Source of the DNA: an uncultured Senegalimassilia sp.
GTDB taxonomy: Bacteria > Actinomycetota > Coriobacteriia > Coriobacteriales > Eggerthellaceae
Length of the DNA stretch: 64,000 bases
Assembly: GCF_934636665.1 (NCBI RefSeq)
Contig: NZ_CAKUAT010000015.1
Span: 1-64,000, forward strand
Reading direction: 5' to 3'
The notes beneath the pieces were generated by a model. That model saw only the letters and a list, made by a program, of their open reading frames with translations. It did not search any database and had not been told where the DNA came from. The translations under genes and the position numbers were made by a program. Each line of letters starts with the position of its first letter. The first letter of the stretch is position 1. This document shows positions 63,494 through 64,000 of this stretch, piece by piece.

Positions 63494-64000
63494 GCCACCT
63501 CGTCGCAGGGCAGCTGGAGCCAGTCGCCCATTTTCTCGTCAAAGGAGACCGGCTCGATCCTGCCGAAGCCCGCACCCTTGGTGAACGTGAGCTCGCCGAA
63601 GAAGATCTTCCCGTGGGTGTAGTACAGATCGACACGGACGTGGTGAAAGTCCTGTGACAGCGCCTTCGCTACCTCAAGCATCTCTCCCAACGTCTCGGGT
63701 CTCTTCACGTCACGTACCTCGTCATTGGGATAACCGAGCTTGACGCCCTCAAATAGGTTGAGATCGGTGTCGTACGCGTTGATATGGTGCTCGCCGTCGC
63801 GCCAGGTATCCACGTAGATCATCTTCGGCTCGCCGTTGAAGCAGAAGATTTTATAGTCGAACAGCGCCTCGCCGTCATTACCTTCCAAATACTTCTCCAC
63901 GATGACGCGCGGCCTCTCAACCCCGTAGAACCACTCGCCGTAGCAGGGAAGGAACTTCGCCTTCAGCCACTTGCGACACTCGGCCACGACCTCCCTGCGG
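63490..64000 (-). CDS. TupA-like ATP-grasp protein, 5' end outside the window
   Basis: A partial minus-strand gene open to the window edge; 169 codons are visible, plus the stop. The pattern WFYGVERPRVIVEKYLEG, DYKIFCFNGEPKMIYV, FHHVRVDLYYTHGKIFFGEL and TFTKGAGFGRIEP is typical of the TupA-like ATP-grasp family, found in teichuronopeptide and polysaccharide clusters, which may attach amino acids or build amide links. The upstream part and start codon lie beyond 64000. Its stop overlaps the GT4 start. Confidence 0.85.
   Translation of the reverse strand, partial: RREVVAECRKWLKAKFLPCYGEWFYGVERPRVIVEKYLEGNDGEALFDYKIFCFNGEPKMIYVDTWRDGEHHINAYDTDLNLFEGVKLGYPNDEVRDVKRPETLGEMLEVAKALSQDFHHVRVDLYYTHGKIFFGELTFTKGAGFGRIEPVSFDEKMGDWLQLPCDEVA

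Overview
The window looks like a chromosomal segment of a GC-rich anaerobic member of the Eggerthellaceae (class Coriobacteriia, phylum Actinomycetota), of the Slackia / Eggerthella / Gordonibacter type. The reasons are family content, not a database match: an actinobacterial dnaK-grpE-dnaJ-hspR-clpB operon, two membrane-anchored LuxR regulators of the kind expanded in this family, arginine deiminase with a dedicated exchanger, nickel-hydrogenase maturation genes, a selenium-type YedE-TusA-DUF3343 group, and two LytR-CpsA-Psr proteins. No rRNA, CRISPR array, insertion sequence or phage gene was found. The species is not determined.

Layout. 1-1528 is unusually long non-coding DNA with strong hairpins. 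1529-2965 is a LuxR-type membrane regulator. 3130-10003 (minus) is the heat-shock operon with its promoter. 10411-13216 holds a ferredoxin, hypE, nikR, a small unknown gene and a divergent unknown gene. 13632-18150 has galE, an LCP protein, an XRE regulator with two operator-like dyads, tRNA-Gly, a HAD phosphatase and tRNA-Arg. 18373-23055 has a flavoprotein fusion broken by an in-frame amber codon, an NRMT-like (magnesium-type) Nramp transporter and a second LuxR regulator. 23507-33651 is an arginine/guanidino-metabolism and transport region: arcA, an ArcD-type antiporter, a TetR-like regulator, two paralogous MFS symporters each preceded by an overlapping leader ORF, an unknown protein with a DMT transporter, and a glycine-amidinotransferase-like enzyme. 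34375-38374 is hypF-hypC-hypD. 38485-45436 has pgi, ldh, a TraX-like protein, a second LCP protein and an ArsB/NhaD-type carrier. 45664-47883 is a single-chain MurT-GatD fusion. 48126-54539 has tRNA-Thr, a universal stress protein, an APC permease, an acetamidase/formamidase, the selenium group and initiator tRNA. 54600-64000 is a minus-strand extracellular-polysaccharide cluster entered at its 3' end, with a decayed acyltransferase at the edge.

How the genes may work together. Arginine is probably imported by the antiporter and deiminated by ArcA; ornithine transcarbamylase and carbamate kinase are not in the window. The amidinotransferase would be another route for the amidino group of arginine. 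HypC/D/E/F with NikR imply a [NiFe] hydrogenase elsewhere. The MurT-GatD fusion and the LCP proteins point to amidated peptidoglycan with attached glycopolymers, and the cluster at the right end may supply one such polymer.

The most notable observations are the twin leader ORFs with identical 11-nt overlaps before the two MFS genes, the MurT-GatD fusion, the amber-interrupted flavoprotein, the amidinotransferase beside arginine deiminase, and the paired GTAAC-N6-GTTAC dyads before the XRE gene. All assignments come from reading the sequence. No alignment, folding or database search was run.
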